This document shows positions 35,047 through 44,655 of a DNA stretch of 64,000 nt, piece by piece. The translations under genes and the position numbers were made by a program. Source of the DNA: Acidimicrobiales bacterium (GTDB lineage: Bacteria; Actinomycetota; Acidimicrobiia; Acidimicrobiales; Palsa-688); NCBI GenBank assembly GCA_035533095.1, contig DATLUM010000040.1:1-64000 (forward strand), given 5' to 3'. The notes below the pieces were generated by a model, which saw only the letters and a program-made list of their open reading frames with translations, had not been told where the DNA came from and ran no database searches. Positions within the stretch are counted from its first letter, which is position 1; each line of letters begins with the position of its first letter.

Positions 35047-36123
35047 GTGACCGTGCGCCTCAGTCGTCGCCATTTCTTGGCCATCACCGCGGGCGCGGCA
35101 GCGGGAGCAGCCATCCCCGAAACTGTCGCAAAATGGGTCGGTCAGGCCGCCCTGGCCGAATCGCAAACCATGTACTTCCTGACCGACGCCACCCGTGCAG
35201 CGACGTGTGCCGCCGCGTGCGCCCGCATCGTCCCGAGCGGGTCGGACCCGGCGACCGACCCCGGCGCCACCGAGGCCAGCGCGGTCGTCTTCATCGACCG
35301 GTTTCTCGCCGCGTTCGAGTTGCCAACGACGGTCGCCGACGGGCCACCCGTCTGGCTGTCCGGGCCCTATAGCAACCGGAACCCCGTGCCAGACAACGCT
35401 ACCGGCGAGCCCACGTCGACCTTCTCTCCGGACTCGTTCTACTCCAATGGCCAGATGCACAGCCTCCCGCTGACCCGCATCCAGCGGATCACCTGGTGGG
35501 CACAGCTCTACGGGACCGCGTCGCTCCCGCTGCACGACCCGGTCATGGGCAAGTGGGCCGCCCAGGTTCAGAGCGGGACCATTCCGGGGATCATCCCCCA
35601 GGGCTTCCGCCAGCTGTACCTGGACGGGTTGGACTCCCTGGACAGTTACTCCAGGGCCGCCACGGGACAACCGTTCGCCCAGGCATCCCCGCAGGAGCAG
35701 GACGTCATGCTCGCCGCCGCCGGAAACGTGGTGCTGGCCGCCGTAGCGCCGCAGATCACTTCCAACCTCCCTTCTCAACTCCCGCAGGTGGCGCCGCCCG
35801 CCGCCGCTCAGGCGCTGTATCCGGTTCTGGTCACCCACACCTTCCAGGCTTGCTACGGCCTGCCCGAGTACCGGGAACAGGACGCAAACCCCCTATGGAA
35901 GCTGATCGGCTACGACGGCGACACGCAGCCGCTCGGCAACAGCGTCTACGGCTCCGAGCTCACCGGTGAAAACGACGGCTTCGGCGACGGCGTCTACGAC
36001 ATCACGGGCGGCTACAACGAGTACCGGCCGGTGTCCTACATAACCGCCGGCGACGAGAGCGCCCTGACCCCGACCCAGGCGCAGCAGATGGTCCAGTTCC
36101 TGAGAGAGGCGCAATCGCGATGA
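35047..36123 (+). CDS. Tat-exported small subunit, gluconate 2-dehydrogenase subunit 3-like
   Basis: 358-aa protein with a twin-arginine signal, LSRRHFLAITAGAAAGAAIPE. The mature part, with repeated aromatic and Pro motifs (ITWWAQLYGTASLPLHDPVMGKW, WKLIGYDGDTQPLG), resembles the small subunits that accompany GMC-type dehydrogenases. The GMC gene follows with an ATGA overlap. In known enzymes of this type the small subunit carries the Tat signal for the folded catalytic subunit, which lacks one; the same is seen here. GTG start. Confidence 0.85.
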   Translation: MTVRLSRRHFLAITAGAAAGAAIPETVAKWVGQAALAESQTMYFLTDATRAATCAAACARIVPSGSDPATDPGATEASAVVFIDRFLAAFELPTTVADGPPVWLSGPYSNRNPVPDNATGEPTSTFSPDSFYSNGQMHSLPLTRIQRITWWAQLYGTASLPLHDPVMGKWAAQVQSGTIPGIIPQGFRQLYLDGLDSLDSYSRAATGQPFAQASPQEQDVMLAAAGNVVLAAVAPQITSNLPSQLPQVAPPAAAQALYPVLVTHTFQACYGLPEYREQDANPLWKLIGYDGDTQPLGNSVYGSELTGENDGFGDGVYDITGGYNEYRPVSYITAGDESALTPTQAQQMVQFLREAQSR

Positions 36124-38048
36124 CCCTCAACGCCGTCGTCGTCGGAAGCGGCATGTCCGGAGGCATCGCGGCCCGCGTCCTGGCGCTGAGGGGCTTCAAC
36201 GTGACCATCCTCGAGAAGGGCAGCAACCTCTTCTCGAACCTCGGGAACAACGTCAACTCGGCATCAGGCGTGCAGAACCCCTTCTCCAACGACGAAGTCG
36301 GTTGGGAGGTTCGCACCGCGCCGATCAACCAGGATCCGGTCCTCGAGCCACGCACGTTCAGGACCGACGCGAACGCCGGCGACCGTACCTTCGTCGGCGA
36401 CGTGCAGTTCCTGCCCACGACCGTGGGCGGCGGGACCGTGCACTTCGACGCCAAGTTCCGCCGCTTCCGGGAGGTCGACTTCGTCACCAACAGCCTCATG
36501 GGCGGCACGGACAGCAAACCCGCCATTCCCGGTACGACCTACGTCGATTGGCCCGTCAACTACGACCAGATGGAGCCCTTCTACGCGGTCTGCGAGGAGA
36601 TCCTCGGTACGCAGGGTCCGGCGTACCGCAACCCAGCGGGCAAGGTGGTCAACCCGAACCCCTACGAGTCGCCGCGATCAACCCCGTTCCCGATGCCCCC
36701 TGGCGTCGACATGCTGTCCAGCCTTCTCCCCGTCGACGCAGCGAAGTTGTTCGGCTACGTCGGCGCGGCAGTTCCCACGGCGATCAACTCCCGCCCCTAC
36801 CGCGGGCGCCCTGCGTGCGTCGACTGCGGGTTCTGCCTCAACTACGGCTGCCCGATCAACGCGAAGTCCTCGGGCGCATGGCCCGTGAGCGACGCCATGG
36901 CGGCCGGCGCGACGCTCATACCGAACGCCAACGTGGTCAACATCAACTACTCCAAGGGCTCCCCTTGCCACGTCACGTCCGTCGACTACATCGACGGCGA
37001 CGGCAACAACCAGAACCAACCCGCCGACATCCTGATCCTCGCCAACACGCCGATCGAAGCCGTGCGACTGAGCCTCCTGTCCGGCCTTCTCGATTCGACC
37101 ACAACCGAGCCGACCGGCCTCCTGGGCAAGAACCTGATGTTCCACCTGCAGACGACGGCCATCGCGATCCTCAACCGCGACATCCATTCGTGGCGTGGGC
37201 GGACGAGCACGCAAACCCTGGACGCCTTCTGCGGAAGCGGACCCGGCAAAGACGGCTTCGATCCCACCATCCCGAGGGGTGGGATCGTCGAGATCGGTGG
37301 CAACATAAACCCGGTCACCGCTGCCAACGAGGTGGCCGCGTTCATGTTCGGGGCCGCGCACAAGCAGTACATGGAGCTGGGTCCGTTGACCAAGCGCATC
37401 ACCACGTTCACGATGCAGGGCGAGGACATGCCGCAGCTCGCCAACTACGTCGACCTCGACCCCCAGATCGTGGACGTCTACGGCATCCCGGTCCCGCGGA
37501 TCACATACAAATCGCACGAATACGAACTGGCCGCCGCCGCCTACTACGCCCCCAAACTGATTGCCATACTCGAGGCGATCGGCGAGGGCTCGTATGCGTC
37601 CGAACACGACATCCGCACCGTTGCAACGGCGGTGGTCAACACCACGCTGCCGCCGGTGACGCCCGGGGCAGCGGATCAGTACTCATCACAGATCACCTCG
37701 GCGACGCCGTTCAACGAGATCCCCGCCAGCCGGCACATCATGGGCACCCACCGGATCGCGCTGAGCCAGGACAACGGCCCTTGTGATCCGTTCGGGCGTT
37801 ACTGGGCGTTCGACAACCTGTACCACGCCGGCGGCGGATCGTTTTGCACCGCACCGGGGTTCAACGTGACCCTGACCATGGCCGCCCTGTCCTACCGCAC
37901 CGCTGCTGCGATCGCCGCGGGGGTTCCCCAGCAGTCGAAGTACTCTCCGGACGACGTCCAGAACGCCCAGCAGGCCTTGTTGAACGTGTTGACCGACGCG
38001 AGCGTCGACCGCAACACGATGATCGGCCGAGTACTGACTAGGAGTTGA
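36120..38048 (+). CDS. GMC family FAD oxidoreductase with possible Fe-S motif
   Basis: 642-aa flavoprotein. FAD-binding VVVGSGMSGGIAARVLALRGFNVTILEKG (in part) is at residues 6-34; 'CDPFGRYWAFDNLYHAGGGSFCTAPGFNVTLTMAAL' (in part) is the C-terminal flavin/active-site block. It has no signal peptide of its own. C233, C236, C239 and C244 (CVDCGFCLNYGC) form a cluster that could bind an Fe-S centre, as proposed for FAD glucose dehydrogenases. It would oxidise an alcohol, sugar or sterol hydroxyl, probably outside the membrane, with the Tat subunit. The stop overlaps the convergent amidohydrolase end by 11 bases. Confidence 0.9.
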   Translation: MTLNAVVVGSGMSGGIAARVLALRGFNVTILEKGSNLFSNLGNNVNSASGVQNPFSNDEVGWEVRTAPINQDPVLEPRTFRTDANAGDRTFVGDVQFLPTTVGGGTVHFDAKFRRFREVDFVTNSLMGGTDSKPAIPGTTYVDWPVNYDQMEPFYAVCEEILGTQGPAYRNPAGKVVNPNPYESPRSTPFPMPPGVDMLSSLLPVDAAKLFGYVGAAVPTAINSRPYRGRPACVDCGFCLNYGCPINAKSSGAWPVSDAMAAGATLIPNANVVNINYSKGSPCHVTSVDYIDGDGNNQNQPADILILANTPIEAVRLSLLSGLLDSTTTEPTGLLGKNLMFHLQTTAIAILNRDIHSWRGRTSTQTLDAFCGSGPGKDGFDPTIPRGGIVEIGGNINPVTAANEVAAFMFGAAHKQYMELGPLTKRITTFTMQGEDMPQLANYVDLDPQIVDVYGIPVPRITYKSHEYELAAAAYYAPKLIAILEAIGEGSYASEHDIRTVATAVVNTTLPPVTPGAADQYSSQITSATPFNEIPASRHIMGTHRIALSQDNGPCDPFGRYWAFDNLYHAGGGSFCTAPGFNVTLTMAALSYRTAAAIAAGVPQQSKYSPDDVQNAQQALLNVLTDASVDRNTMIGRVLTRS

Positions 38049-38910
38049 GCCGGTAGACGCTCTCCGCGTTGCCGGCGAACAGCTTGTCGCGGGATTCGGC
38101 GTCAAGGCCTGACGTCACCGCGCTGAACGTCTCGTACAGATCGTCGAACGTCCCGAACGCGGAGTCGACCGGGAAGTTGCTGGCGAACATGCAGCGCTCG
38201 GTTCCAAACGCCTCCAAGGCGTACTCGAGCCACGGCGCCAGGGCATCGGATTTCATCGACCGGCACGGCACAGCCAGACCCGACAGCTTGCAGAAGACGT
38301 TGCTGCCGAGCGCGGCCAGGGCATCGATCCCGGCTTCGAACAGCTTGCGCTCGTCGTCCGAATTCGATCGGGGCCATCCCGTGTGCTCGATGACGACGAC
38401 CAGTTCATCGAAGTCGGCAAGCTTCGCCGCCGCTGAGACGAGTTGGTCGGGGTGGGTGAGCAGCTCGAAGACCAGACCTCGTTCGTGGAGGGCCCGGAGC
38501 ACTTCCGGCTCTGGGACGGGGCGGTCGAGACCACCCATGGGGCGCACGCCGCGGAACCGAGAAGCGGTCAACTGGCGGTCGATCAGCCCGATGGCCTCGG
38601 CGACCGTGTCTGTCGGTGGCAGACCGCCGATGATCGCGTCAGGGCCCCCACGGCCGGCGGCCTCCCGGTCGAGCTCTATGGTTTCCTCCACCGAATAGCG
38701 ACCGGTGGCGGCTGCAACGTTGACGAACTTCTCGACGTTCCAGCGTGCAGTTTCCGACTTGTAAGTGGCCACCTCGAAGACTCGGCTCATCCCTGACGCG
38801 CCTCCGGGAACCTCGCCCCGGGTCGCAGAGAGGTAGGGGTACCAGTCGGTGCGGGCGGGATCCCAGATGTGCACGTGTGCATCCACAATCCGGGTGGGCT
38901 TGCCGGTCAT
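38038..38910 (-). CDS. Amidohydrolase, fuconolactonase-like
   Basis: 290 aa from ATG 38910 (ATGA overlap with the SDR gene). The metal site HxH is in RIVDAHVHIWDPARTDWYPYL; the later blocks are 'VVVIEHTGWPRSNSDD', FCKLSGL and MFASNFPVDSAFGTFDDLY. These match the amidohydrolase-2 subgroup containing L-fuconolactone hydrolase and dicarbonyl lactonases. As last gene of the operon with a Baeyer-Villiger monooxygenase it may hydrolyse the ester or lactone formed by that enzyme. Exact substrate unknown. Confidence 0.87.
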   Translation of the reverse strand: MTGKPTRIVDAHVHIWDPARTDWYPYLSATRGEVPGGASGMSRVFEVATYKSETARWNVEKFVNVAAATGRYSVEETIELDREAAGRGGPDAIIGGLPPTDTVAEAIGLIDRQLTASRFRGVRPMGGLDRPVPEPEVLRALHERGLVFELLTHPDQLVSAAAKLADFDELVVVIEHTGWPRSNSDDERKLFEAGIDALAALGSNVFCKLSGLAVPCRSMKSDALAPWLEYALEAFGTERCMFASNFPVDSAFGTFDDLYETFSAVTSGLDAESRDKLFAGNAESVYRLNS

Positions 38911-40571
38911 GACTTCACCCCTGTGATGTTCCGAAGCGCGCGGTCGAGCCAACCGGGGACGGTAGGACCTCCGTAGATGACGCTTCCGATCGGCCGCGGA
39001 TGGCTGCGCAGGCCCAACCAGTCGGCGTCGACCACGAGCTCTGCCCCGGCGAGACCCGAGTCCGGGGTTCCGAGAAGGTAGGCGACCAGCTCGGCGGCGG
39101 CGGAGCCTGCCGCTTCCTCGGCAGCCTCCAGGCTCACGGCGAACCCAGCGACCCTGCCGCCCGTCGATGTGGCCGCTGCCCTGGCGAGCTGCGCCGAGGC
39201 CTGGGCCCTGCTACTGCCACCTGGGGTCCTGCCGTCAGTCAGCGTCACGAGCCTCACCGGGTGGTCTTTTTCAGCTGCATACTCGGCGGCCGCGCGGGCC
39301 CATGCGGCGTCGGCGTGCAGCCGCTCGACGATTCCACGGTGCGAGGCGAGGACCGACTCCCATTCCGGCCCACCCGAACCCGCCGGCTCACCACCGGAAG
39401 GCGCTACGACGACCGCATCCAGAGGACCACCGGCATCCACGATTGCGTTGAGCCGTTTGACGGCGTCGCCGAATCCGCCCTCCATCTCGACGGTGTGGCA
39501 CAGCACGGACCGGGATTCGAGCGCCGTAGTGACAAGGGCGGCCAATCCGGGTCGGTCCGAGACGACCGCACAGGAGCGCACCGGCGCGCCTGGAACCGCG
39601 GCGGCCACCGGTTCGTCGAAGATCGCCCCGAACCGTGGGTTGCCACCGCCGGTCGTTCCCTGAGCCGCCTCTGCAGGAGACAAGGCGCCCGGCACGACTG
39701 CCTGCAGCAGCGCTGCTAGCGACGCCACGCCACCCGTTCGCACTACCTCGAGCAGCCGCGGCTCGTCTATGACCGCCACCTCTGATCCGCCGGCGAACAG
39801 CACCCTTCCGTTGCACCATCCGAATCCGTCACCGGCGAGGTGAGCACCGATCGGCCCGAGGTCGTCCGGGGCCGGCATTGACGAAAGCGACAGCCCGCCG
39901 GTGCCGGGGGTTCGCCCGGCCGCCGCACTTGCACGACGGGCACGCTCCAGGGCCTCGGTCACCATCCGGGTCGCAGCGATGGGCGACATCGCGTTGACGG
40001 TCACGCCTGCCGGCATGCAGCGGCCCAGCTGCCAGGTGAGCGCTGCGACGGCCCGCTTGGCGCAGCTGTACGCCCCGGCGTCGGCGGACCGCCAGCCCGA
40101 GCCGGATGTCACCCCGAGGATGCGCCCGTGCCCGGCAGCGGCCATGATCGGCAGCGCAGCCTCGAGCACGTTGAGGTAGCCCCCGAGGTGCACCGAGAGC
40201 ACGGCGAGCCAGTCCTCCTCGCTGCCCTTGGCGAAGGTGGTCGGCCGGGTGATGCCCGCGACGTTCACCACCGCGTCGAGCCCGCCGCGCTCGTCCGCGA
40301 GCTCGAGGAACAGCTCGTGGAGCGCGTCACCGTCGGTGACCGAGACCGATGACGCCCGGGCCGAGCCGCCGGCCGCCCTGATGTGACCAGCCGTCGTCTC
40401 CTCCGGTGCCGGCAGCCTGGCCGAGCCGTCAAGGGTGACCAGGGGATCGACCGTGACAACGAACCAGCCCCCGCGCCCGAGCTCCGCCGCCACAGCGGCG
40501 CCGATCCCACCACCACCGCCGGTCACCACGGCAACCTTCTGACGATCTGCGGTCACGATGTCTGCCGTCAC
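38907..40571 (-). CDS. Two-domain SDR: active N-half, degenerate C-half
   Basis: 554 aa from GTG 40571 (GTGA overlap with the monooxygenase). Residues 1-260 are a classical SDR: VAVVTGGGGGIGAAVAAELG, VVNVAGITRP, and Ser plus YSCAK in SGSGWRSADAGAYSCAKRAV. Residues about 290-550 look like a second Rossmann domain (RSCAVVSDRPGLAALVTTALESRSVLCHTV; DAVVVAPSGGEPAG), lacking glycine-rich loop and YxxxK. The double size is unusual for SDRs. It likely oxidises or reduces the ketone/alcohol of the Baeyer-Villiger substrate. Confidence 0.85.
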   Translation of the reverse strand: MTADIVTADRQKVAVVTGGGGGIGAAVAAELGRGGWFVVTVDPLVTLDGSARLPAPEETTAGHIRAAGGSARASSVSVTDGDALHELFLELADERGGLDAVVNVAGITRPTTFAKGSEEDWLAVLSVHLGGYLNVLEAALPIMAAAGHGRILGVTSGSGWRSADAGAYSCAKRAVAALTWQLGRCMPAGVTVNAMSPIAATRMVTEALERARRASAAAGRTPGTGGLSLSSMPAPDDLGPIGAHLAGDGFGWCNGRVLFAGGSEVAVIDEPRLLEVVRTGGVASLAALLQAVVPGALSPAEAAQGTTGGGNPRFGAIFDEPVAAAVPGAPVRSCAVVSDRPGLAALVTTALESRSVLCHTVEMEGGFGDAVKRLNAIVDAGGPLDAVVVAPSGGEPAGSGGPEWESVLASHRGIVERLHADAAWARAAAEYAAEKDHPVRLVTLTDGRTPGGSSRAQASAQLARAAATSTGGRVAGFAVSLEAAEEAAGSAAAELVAYLLGTPDSGLAGAELVVDADWLGLRSHPRPIGSVIYGGPTVPGWLDRALRNITGVKS

Positions 40572-42370
40572 GATGCTTTCGAGCGGGTCTCGAGCTCCAG
40601 CCCGTCGAGGGTGCCTTGCGCGAGCCACTTCTCCAGCCGCTCCCGGTAGCCGAACCAGTCGCCGAACCCGCGCCCGTAGTTGCCGTTGCGGGGGTTGAGG
40701 AGTTCCGGGTGGCCCTCGTTGTTGATGCGGGAAGGGGTGCAAGCCGACATCATGGCGCTCCCGTCGACGAAGGAGTCGACGATCTTCTGCGTCCACGCCT
40801 CCTCGGCTTCGGCACTCACGTCGAATACGTCGACGCCGTGCTTTTCGAGCAGCTCGACCAACCCGCCGATGAACTCGCCTCCGAGGACCGCCAGTTGGGT
40901 GTAGTTCACCGTGACGACGGCCTGCTGGCCCGGCGCGGGCATGACCAGCATGTTCGGGAATCCACGGGTCATCATGCCGAACATGGTGGCGGCGCCGACC
41001 GCCCACTTCTCCGCCAGGGTCGTGCCGCCACGGCCGACGATGTCATGGCCTGCGCGCCGGAACAGCGGGGTGAGCTCAGGCTCGAACCCGGTGCCGTAGA
41101 TGATGCAGTCGACCTCGTATTGGCGCCCGTTGACGACCGGGCCCTTCGGCGTGATCCTCTCGATTCCGGAGGGGCAATCGACCAGGGTGACGTTGGGGTT
41201 GTTGAACGCCTGCAGATACTCGTCGTGGAAGCAGGGGCGTTTGCAGAGGTAGCGGTAGTAAGGCTTGAGGATCCCTGCCTTCTCCGGATCGGACACCAGC
41301 TGCTCGACGCGCCGCCGGTGCTCCTCCATGATCGAGAAGTCCAGTTCCTCCGCCGCGCGCATGTAGTCGGCGATCGTCATGCCGTCAGTTCGCGGAGGAT
41401 GGTGCGCCGCGGCGTAGTGCTGGGTCCACCCGTCCCCCACGTAGTCGACATCGACGTTCCGGCCCATCATGATCGCCTGGAAGTTGTCCATCCTCGCTCG
41501 CTGCCAGCCCGGCTGGAGCTGCTCGCGGAAGCTGGGATCGGTGGGCTGGTTGCCACGGACGCCGACGGCCGATGGTGTGCGCTGGAAGACGTACAGCTGC
41601 TCCGCCGATTCTGCGAGAGGGGGCACGCACTGGATTCCGGACGCCCCCGTACCGATGAAGGCTACGGCTTTGTCACCAAGGCCAGTGAGGGGCTCGTGCG
41701 GACCTCCAGCCGTGTACCCGTAGTCCCAGCGTGCCGAGTGGAACGAATGCCCGGCAAAATCCTCCATGCCGGGGATGGCAGGCAGTTTCATCAGGTTGAG
41801 GATCCCGACCGCCAGCACGTACCACCGGCACCGGATCTCGTCCCCGCGGTCGGTGACGATCCGCCACCTGGCTGAGTCCTCGTCCCACTCGGCGCGGGTC
41901 ACACCGGTGTGGAACAAGGAATCGGTCACCAGGTCGTAGCGCTCGGCGATCGCCTCCAGGTGCTGCCTAATCTCCTCGCCGTACGCGTAGCGCTGCGTCG
42001 GGATGCAGTCGAACTCCTCCAGCATCGGGATATACATGTATGACTCGACGTCACACATCACCCCCGGGTAGCGATTCCAGTACCAGGTACCGCCGATACC
42101 GCCGGCGATGTCCACGATCCTGATGCGCTGCAGGCCAGCTTTGCGGAGGTTGGCTCCGGCAAGGACCCCGGCGATGCCGCCACCCACGATCACGGCGTCG
42201 ACCACGTCGGTGACCGGGGCGCGCTCTACGAGGGGTTTGAACGGGTCGTCCCGGAAGTGAGTGAAGCGTTCGTCCGTCCGCAGGTCGCGGATGTGGGCGC
42301 GACCTGGCACCAGCCGTTTGTCCCGCTCCGCGAGATACTTGGCCCTTACGGCTTCGGCGTCGTAGCCCAC
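40568..42370 (-). CDS. Baeyer-Villiger monooxygenase (flavin-containing)
   Basis: 600-aa class B flavin monooxygenase. FAD-binding VGGGIAG is at 62-68, the Baeyer-Villiger fingerprint FAGHSFHSARW is at 205-215 (F, G, H and W in place), and the NADP-binding block is AFIGTGASGIQCVPPLAE. It inserts oxygen next to a ketone to form an ester or lactone. The long N-terminal extension (about 60 aa) resembles steroid and phenylacetone monooxygenases. GTG start, leaderless: TAGCGT is six bases upstream, and a TGAC-N6-GTCA palindrome lies between -35 and -10. First gene of the SDR/lactonase operon. Confidence 0.95.
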   Translation of the reverse strand: MGYDAEAVRAKYLAERDKRLVPGRAHIRDLRTDERFTHFRDDPFKPLVERAPVTDVVDAVIVGGGIAGVLAGANLRKAGLQRIRIVDIAGGIGGTWYWNRYPGVMCDVESYMYIPMLEEFDCIPTQRYAYGEEIRQHLEAIAERYDLVTDSLFHTGVTRAEWDEDSARWRIVTDRGDEIRCRWYVLAVGILNLMKLPAIPGMEDFAGHSFHSARWDYGYTAGGPHEPLTGLGDKAVAFIGTGASGIQCVPPLAESAEQLYVFQRTPSAVGVRGNQPTDPSFREQLQPGWQRARMDNFQAIMMGRNVDVDYVGDGWTQHYAAAHHPPRTDGMTIADYMRAAEELDFSIMEEHRRRVEQLVSDPEKAGILKPYYRYLCKRPCFHDEYLQAFNNPNVTLVDCPSGIERITPKGPVVNGRQYEVDCIIYGTGFEPELTPLFRRAGHDIVGRGGTTLAEKWAVGAATMFGMMTRGFPNMLVMPAPGQQAVVTVNYTQLAVLGGEFIGGLVELLEKHGVDVFDVSAEAEEAWTQKIVDSFVDGSAMMSACTPSRINNEGHPELLNPRNGNYGRGFGDWFGYRERLEKWLAQGTLDGLELETRSKAS

Positions 42371-42376
42371 GCCCCC

Positions 42377-42402
42377 ACGCTAGTTCTATGACGCCCATGT
42401 CA
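42377..42402 (-). promoter_or_regulatory. Leaderless promoter and TGAC-N6-GTCA site of the monooxygenase operon
   Basis: The -10 box TAGCGT (minus strand, 42382-42377) is six bases from the GTG. The palindrome TGAC-GCCCAT-GTCA is at 42389-42402, preceded by TA, in the -35/-10 spacer where a bound dimer would block RNA polymerase. Confidence 0.6.
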
Positions 42403-42444
42403 GCGAACAGGCCAGCGGTTCGAGACAGGGCAGCCGGTCACCCG

Positions 42445-44655
42445 TCACGGCTCCGGGTCGCGAGGTAACCCGAGCAGACGTTCCCCGATCACGTTGCGCT
42501 GCACCTCGCTGGTCCCGCCGGCGATTGTGAGGCACCTGTTCGCAAGGAACCCGAAGGCCCACTGTGCCGCTGTGCCATCCGCAGTCGCGCCCTCGCCGCC
42601 CAACAACGACAGCCCGAACTCCTGGACCCGCTGATCGTGCTCTGCAGCCAGGAGCTTGCGGACACTCGACTCCGATCCGGGAGCGGCGCCGGTCAGCGCC
42701 TTCTCGGTCGTTCGCTGGCCTAGCAGCGCGACCGAATGCGCCTCTGCGACCAACGCTCCCAACCCGTCGAGTGCGACAGCGTCGATATCCGCCCCGCTGC
42801 CGGCGCCCGCCACGGCCAGAGCCAGCAGCGCCTCTACCCCGCCGCCAAACGACGTGCCGCTCCCCATCGCCACTCTCTCGTTGGCCAGCGTGGTGCGAGC
42901 AAGGGCCCAGCCTCCGTCGACCTCACCTATGACGCAACCGTCGGGAACGAACACGTCGTCGAGGAACACCTCGTTGAACATGGCGTTCCCCGTCAGCTCC
43001 TTCAGCGGCCGGATCTCGATCCCCGCGCCGTGCATGTCCACGACGAAGTACGTGATACCGAGGTGCTTTGCAGCACCCGGATTGGTCCGCGCCAGGCAGA
43101 TGCCCCAGTCCGCCTCGGCGGCCAACGACGTCCACACTTTCTGGCCGGAAAGACTCCACCCGCCGTCGACCCGCGTGGCCTTCGTCGTCAACGAAGCAAG
43201 GTCCGACCCCGCGCCCGGTTCGCTGAACAGCTGGCACCAATGGATCTCGCCCAGCAGGGTGGGCCTGACCCAGCGCTCCTGCTGCTCCTCCGTCCCGTGG
43301 ACCGCAATGGTCGGAGCCGCCCACGCGCCGACGGCAAGGTGAGGACGCCTGATACCCGCCCGCTTGAGCTCCTCGTCAATCACGAGCTGCTCCACTGGGC
43401 CGGCATCGCGTCCCCACGGCTTCGACCAGTGGGCAACGAAGAGACCCGCTTCGACCAGCGCCCGCCGGCGTTCCGCTTCGGGCAGTGCGGCGACCGCCAG
43501 CACCTCGGCCCTGACGCTCTCACGGACCGTGCCAGATTCGGGACCGAGGTCGACGCCGACCCTGTGCCGGGCGCCTGCCAGCGCCAGGTCCGCGACCCGC
43601 CTCCGCCACGCGCTGGTACCACCGAGTAGCTGGCGAACGCTCATGGCCCGCCTGAGGTACAGGTGCGCGTCGTGCTCCCACGTAAAGCCGACGCCACCGA
43701 GAATCTGGACGCAGTCCTTGGCCACCCGGCAGAACGCCTCGGCGGCGACGGCGCCGGCAGCGGCGGCCGCGAGTTCCGCGTCCGGGTCACCACTCCCCGA
43801 GTCGACGCGCATCGCCCGCAACGCGGCCCAGCTCACCGCCTGCGCCTGCTCCACCGAGACGAGCATGTCAGCGCATTTGTGCTTGATCGCCTGGAACTGA
43901 CCGATGGGCCGGCCGAACTGCTCCCGCACCTTGGCATGCTCGACCGCTGTCTCCAGGCACCACCGAGCACCACCGACACATTCGGCAGCTGTGATCGCCG
44001 CCATCAGGGCGCGCGCCTCGGCGCCGCTGAGCTCGAGTTGTTGATCGGGAGGCACGTCGACCCCGTCAACCGCGACCTCGACGAGCGGTCGTGTCGGGTC
44101 CAGGCTGGCCACCGCGCTCACAGCCAGCTCTTCTGGCGGGAAAGCGCACCAGACCTCGCCGCCGTCGGTCTGCACCGGTAGCACAGACCATGGGGCGCCG
44201 GCGGCGTCGAGGATCGGGCGCACACGACCTTCGACGCGAAGGTCCGACCCGTGTCGTGCTCCGCGCAGGGCCCCCGAACCAGGCAAGCCGACGGCGGCCA
44301 CACCTCCCGCTGCCAGCAGCGGAAGCAGCTCCGCCTTCAGCGCTTCCGTGCCTCCCCTCGTCACCAGAGACGATGCCAGCACCGCCGGCAGGAACGGACC
44401 CGGCGCGCACACGCGCCCCATCTCCTCCGACACCACACCCAGCTCGATGAGCGTGTACCCCTGACCCCCGCTCTCCTCGGGTACGTGCAACCCGAGCCAC
44501 CCGAGCGCCGCCATCTCCTCCCAGAACGGCGGCAAGGACCGGGATCCCCCCTCCTCGATCCCCGCGCGCACCACGGCGGGTGGGCAGTTCTTCTCGAGGA
44601 ACCGCCGCACTGCAGCCCCGAGCGCGACGTGCTCCTCGCTGATCCCGATGCCCAT
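42445..44655 (-). CDS. Fused two-domain acyl-CoA dehydrogenase (FadE34-like)
   Basis: 736-aa protein made of two acyl-CoA dehydrogenase units. Residues about 1-360 hold EHVALGAAVRRFLEKNCPP, AKVREQFGRPIGQFQAIKHKCADM and ILGGVGFTWEHDAHLYLRRA. Residues about 385-736 hold WCQLFSEPGAGSDLASLTTKA, GQKVWTSLAAEADWGICLAR and TIAGGTSEVQRNVIGERLLGLPRD. Mycobacterial FadE34 has the same fused layout and works on steroid side-chain acyl-CoA. The residue before GT in the last block is Gly. It starts directly after the kinase stop, so it is co-transcribed with the kinase. Confidence 0.93.
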   Translation of the reverse strand: MGIGISEEHVALGAAVRRFLEKNCPPAVVRAGIEEGGSRSLPPFWEEMAALGWLGLHVPEESGGQGYTLIELGVVSEEMGRVCAPGPFLPAVLASSLVTRGGTEALKAELLPLLAAGGVAAVGLPGSGALRGARHGSDLRVEGRVRPILDAAGAPWSVLPVQTDGGEVWCAFPPEELAVSAVASLDPTRPLVEVAVDGVDVPPDQQLELSGAEARALMAAITAAECVGGARWCLETAVEHAKVREQFGRPIGQFQAIKHKCADMLVSVEQAQAVSWAALRAMRVDSGSGDPDAELAAAAAGAVAAEAFCRVAKDCVQILGGVGFTWEHDAHLYLRRAMSVRQLLGGTSAWRRRVADLALAGARHRVGVDLGPESGTVRESVRAEVLAVAALPEAERRRALVEAGLFVAHWSKPWGRDAGPVEQLVIDEELKRAGIRRPHLAVGAWAAPTIAVHGTEEQQERWVRPTLLGEIHWCQLFSEPGAGSDLASLTTKATRVDGGWSLSGQKVWTSLAAEADWGICLARTNPGAAKHLGITYFVVDMHGAGIEIRPLKELTGNAMFNEVFLDDVFVPDGCVIGEVDGGWALARTTLANERVAMGSGTSFGGGVEALLALAVAGAGSGADIDAVALDGLGALVAEAHSVALLGQRTTEKALTGAAPGSESSVRKLLAAEHDQRVQEFGLSLLGGEGATADGTAAQWAFGFLANRCLTIAGGTSEVQRNVIGERLLGLPRDPEP

